NCBI RefSeq assembly: GCF_013407855.1 | Contig: NZ_JACBZH010000001.1 | Coordinates: 3,782,001 to 3,846,000, forward strand | DNA from: Actinopolymorpha rutila | GTDB lineage: Bacteria; Actinomycetota; Actinomycetes; Propionibacteriales; Actinopolymorphaceae | Length of the DNA: 64,000 bases | Direction: 5' to 3' | In this document: piece by piece, positions 61,765 to 64,000 of the stretch | How the letters are laid out: the number at the start of each line of letters is the position of its first letter | Numbering within the stretch: the first letter of the stretch is position 1 | The notes under the pieces: model-generated | Database searches by the model: none | Told to the model about the DNA's origin: nothing | Seen by the model: the letters and a program-made list of their open reading frames with translations, nothing else | Program-made: the position numbers and the translations under genes

Positions 61765-64000
61765 ATGCACGGAGACTTCACCAGGTGGACCCACCGCCCC
61801 GAGAACGGCTACCGCTCGGTGCTCCTGCAACAGGGCCGCATCCTGCTGGACGCGGACTGGAACGAGCAGACCGAGATCACCCGTACCCACGACGAGATCC
61901 GCACCCGCGACATCGTCGGCCGCGCCGGATGCGCTGCCGTGCCGTCGGGGCCCGGGCCGTTCGAGATCGTCGACGCGACGGGCGCGCCTCCGGGCGGCAA
62001 GGCGTGGGCGGACCTCACTCTCGGCGCCGGTCGCTACTACGTCGACGGGATCGTGGTGTCGGCGGAGGCCGACCCCGCCAGGCCGGCCGGCCTGGGTCCC
62101 TCCCTCGCGACGCAACCCTTCGCGAAGCTCACCGAACCCGGCGTCGGCCGCTACGCCGCCTACCTCGACGTGTGGACGCGGCAGGTCGACGCCGAGGAGG
62201 AGCCGAGTCTGCGGGAGTCCGCACTCGGCGGCCCCGACACCACCACCCGGGCCCAGACCGTGTGGCAGGTACGCCTGGTCGGTATCACCGACGACAAGAC
62301 GTGCTCCGACCTCGCTGCCCGCGACCCCCTCGAGCGCACCGTCCCGCTGATGGTTGCTTCCCTGGAGGTCGCGCCCGACGACGCCGACCCCTGCGAGATC
62401 AGCGAAACCGGCGGCTACCGGCTCTTGGAGAACCAGCTCTACCGGGTGCAGATCCATCAGCCGGCCAGTGGCGACGACCCGGCGACCTTCCTGTGGTCGC
62501 GGGAGAACGGCAGTGTCGTCTTCGGGCTGGTCGGCATCACCGCGGTCACCGACGAACCGACCCAGGCCGTGCTCGACCTCGACCGGGTGGGCCGTGACGA
62601 GGCGCTGTCCATCGGCAGCGGGTCCGTGCTGGAGCTGACCAGCTCGAGCCGGGAGCTGTCCGGGCTGCCCGGCATGCTGGCCACGGCGGGCGCTCCGGTC
62701 GGCACCAGCGTGCCGGTCACCTGGCTGACCGGAGCGGTCGAGCTTGCCGACCTGGGGCCGAATCCCATCGTCCGCCGCTGGGAGGGCGGGCCGACCACGG
62801 TGGGCACCCGGCCGAAGACGCTGGAGGGCGGCGTGCAGGTCGCGTTTCCGGAGGCGGCGGATGCCCGGACCGGCGACTACTGGCTGATTCCGGCGCGCAC
62901 GGTCCGGCTGGGGTACGGCCTCGACACCCCGGCCGGCACGCTGGACTGGCCGGTCGACGACGACGGCGATCCGGAGGCGCGGCCTCCGGCCGGGCCGGCG
63001 CACCACACCGCTCCGCTGGGCATCCTGCGGCGGCGCACGGACGACACCTGGATCCGCGAGTCCGACTGCCGCACCGTCTTCCCGGCCCTCACCGAGCTGG
63101 TCAGCCTGGACCTGCTCGGCGGGGACGGTCAGGAGGCCATGCCCGGTGAGGCGCTGCCGCAACCGGTGCGGGTCTGCGTCCGTAACGGCGGGCTGCCGGT
63201 GGCCGGCGCGCGGGTGGCGTTCAAAGCCTCCGACGACGGCACGCTGGCGGATGACGGGGCGACGTTCTCGGGAGAGCCGTACACCACGGCGACCGACGAC
63301 GAGGGGGTCGCCCTCGCGCACTGGCGACTGGCACCGAACGGTCCCAGCACCCAGACGCTCACCGTGCACCGGCTCGACGACCACGATCACCGGCTGGCAC
63401 CCGACGTGGTGGTCACCGGCCGGCTGTCGGTCGCCGAGCAGGTCGCCTGGACCGCGCCCTGCTCGGGGTTCGCGGACACGCGTACGGTTCAGGACGCATT
63501 GGCGCAGCTCGCCCTCACCCGCAGCCTCGACCTGCTGGGCGGCGACGGGCAGCACGTCTCCCAGGCCGGAGCGGTGCTCCCCCGGCCGGTCCGGGTGGCG
63601 CTCACGAGCCCGTGCGGCCCGGTCGGCGGCGCCGGGGTGGACGCCCGGGCCGGGGACGGGCTGGTGGCGCCCGGCGGCACTGCCGACGATCCGCCCACCG
63701 CCCTGCCACCCGGTGCCGACCACGAGGTGTCGACCAGCACCGGTGACGACGGGGTGGCGGAGTTCTGGTGGCAGCCGGTCTTCGACGCCCGCGGCAGCGC
63801 GGTCCTCGACATCGGCGCCGAGGGCGCGCCGACCGCGCTGAGGGTCACCGCACAGCTGGCGGTGGCCGAACGACGCACGCGCGGCCTGCACGTCGTCGCG
63901 GCCAGCTTCTCTGACGGCCGGACCGCCTTCCTCAACGACGATGTTGTCGCGGCCCAGGACCTCGCCCGCGGCCTGCAGATCACCCTCGACGAACGGGTCG
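61765..64000 (+). CDS. DUF6519 protein with Ig-like repeats (3' truncated by window)
   Basis: At least 745 residues, no stop before the window end. The N-terminus is the DUF6519 signature MHGDFTRWTHRPENGYRSVL, LQQGRILLDADWNEQTEITR, found next to baseplate genes of tail-like systems. From about residue 445 two Big-1-like Ig modules begin with near-identical strands, LVSLDLLGGDGQ (about 445) and RSLDLLGGDGQ (about 586), each with a TDDEGVALAHW or GDDGVAEFWW strand near the end. The start follows the gpI stop by 3 bp. A peripheral fibre or adhesin-like role is inferred. Confidence 0.82.
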   Translation, partial: MHGDFTRWTHRPENGYRSVLLQQGRILLDADWNEQTEITRTHDEIRTRDIVGRAGCAAVPSGPGPFEIVDATGAPPGGKAWADLTLGAGRYYVDGIVVSAEADPARPAGLGPSLATQPFAKLTEPGVGRYAAYLDVWTRQVDAEEEPSLRESALGGPDTTTRAQTVWQVRLVGITDDKTCSDLAARDPLERTVPLMVASLEVAPDDADPCEISETGGYRLLENQLYRVQIHQPASGDDPATFLWSRENGSVVFGLVGITAVTDEPTQAVLDLDRVGRDEALSIGSGSVLELTSSSRELSGLPGMLATAGAPVGTSVPVTWLTGAVELADLGPNPIVRRWEGGPTTVGTRPKTLEGGVQVAFPEAADARTGDYWLIPARTVRLGYGLDTPAGTLDWPVDDDGDPEARPPAGPAHHTAPLGILRRRTDDTWIRESDCRTVFPALTELVSLDLLGGDGQEAMPGEALPQPVRVCVRNGGLPVAGARVAFKASDDGTLADDGATFSGEPYTTATDDEGVALAHWRLAPNGPSTQTLTVHRLDDHDHRLAPDVVVTGRLSVAEQVAWTAPCSGFADTRTVQDALAQLALTRSLDLLGGDGQHVSQAGAVLPRPVRVALTSPCGPVGGAGVDARAGDGLVAPGGTADDPPTALPPGADHEVSTSTGDDGVAEFWWQPVFDARGSAVLDIGAEGAPTALRVTAQLAVAERRTRGLHVVAASFSDGRTAFLNDDVVAAQDLARGLQITLDERV

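Noticed and set aside
59995..63891. A 1298-codon open frame on the minus strand across the gpI-like and DUF6519 genes
   Set aside because: It is antisense to two genes with recognisable domains, has His/Arg/Gly-rich composition without any motif, and arises from the strong GC bias at third positions.
1..64000. tRNA, rRNA, insertion sequences and integrase genes
   Set aside because: No cloverleaf, rRNA signature, transposase motif or terminal inverted repeats could be seen by eye in the intergenic regions; a covariance-model scan would be needed to exclude small RNAs.
50953..64000. An ordinary prophage
   Set aside because: No capsid, portal, terminase, integrase or lysis genes are present; only baseplate and spike functions of a tail-like particle are seen, although the right side is cut off.

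Overview
The window is very GC-rich, gene-dense DNA with many GTG starts and 1-4 base start/stop overlaps. The families present (SARP regulators, a DUF222/HNH protein, family-5 ABC sugar/peptide uptake systems with glycosidases, a cytochrome bc-type cytochrome b) point to a chromosomal segment of an actinobacterium, probably a soil or plant-associated member of Propionibacteriales (Kribbella or Actinopolymorpha type). The taxonomic guess is inference. I saw no rRNA, tRNA, CRISPR array, transposase or origin.

Layout. 1-9.5 kb: the 3' part of a hybrid HAMP/GAF histidine kinase with a C-terminal receiver, then small metabolic and regulatory genes (P-loop NTPase, epimerase, DinB, SDR divergent from an XRE regulator, YjbR, YCII). 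Next is a deletion scar in which a beheaded LacI regulator abuts the tail of a carbohydrate kinase, followed by an HpcH/HpaI aldolase. 9.5-18 kb: a DUF222/HNH gene broken by a frameshift, a three-gene operon (membrane protein, cobQ, phosphotransferase), a deaminase and a GrpB protein. 16.4-27.5 kb: an oligosaccharide utilisation locus on the minus strand (LacI regulator with its own operator, lipoprotein binding protein, two permeases, a fused double ATPase, GH39 and GH35 glycosidases). 27.6-41.9 kb: NUDIX hydrolases, a secreted EEP nuclease/phosphatase, transketolase, alcohol dehydrogenase, an SDR, an aldo/keto reductase behind a MerR-type promoter, a hydrolase, a cupin, an NmrA-like protein, a sodium/solute symporter with a small partner, an orphan cytochrome b and a methyltransferase. 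42-48.2 kb: a GH106-like glycosidase divergent from a second binding protein and a GH20 hexosaminidase.

48.2-64 kb is the most distinctive part. Two paralogous SARP-type activators flank a small hypothetical gene. They are followed by one long, tightly overlapped operon for the baseplate, hub and spike of a phage-tail-like contractile injection system: adaptor, LysM protein, gpD-like hub, gpV-like spike, PAAR-like tip, gp25, two baseplate-J-type proteins, a gpI-like protein and a DUF6519 protein that runs off the right edge. Sheath, tube and ATPase genes are not in the window. Direct repeats of a GTGACGC-like heptamer at exact 11-bp spacing, 8 bp before a possible -10, lie upstream of one SARP gene and on both strands of the intergenic region that starts the injection operon. 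This suggests a self-contained SARP-controlled injection-system regulon and is the main proposal from this window.
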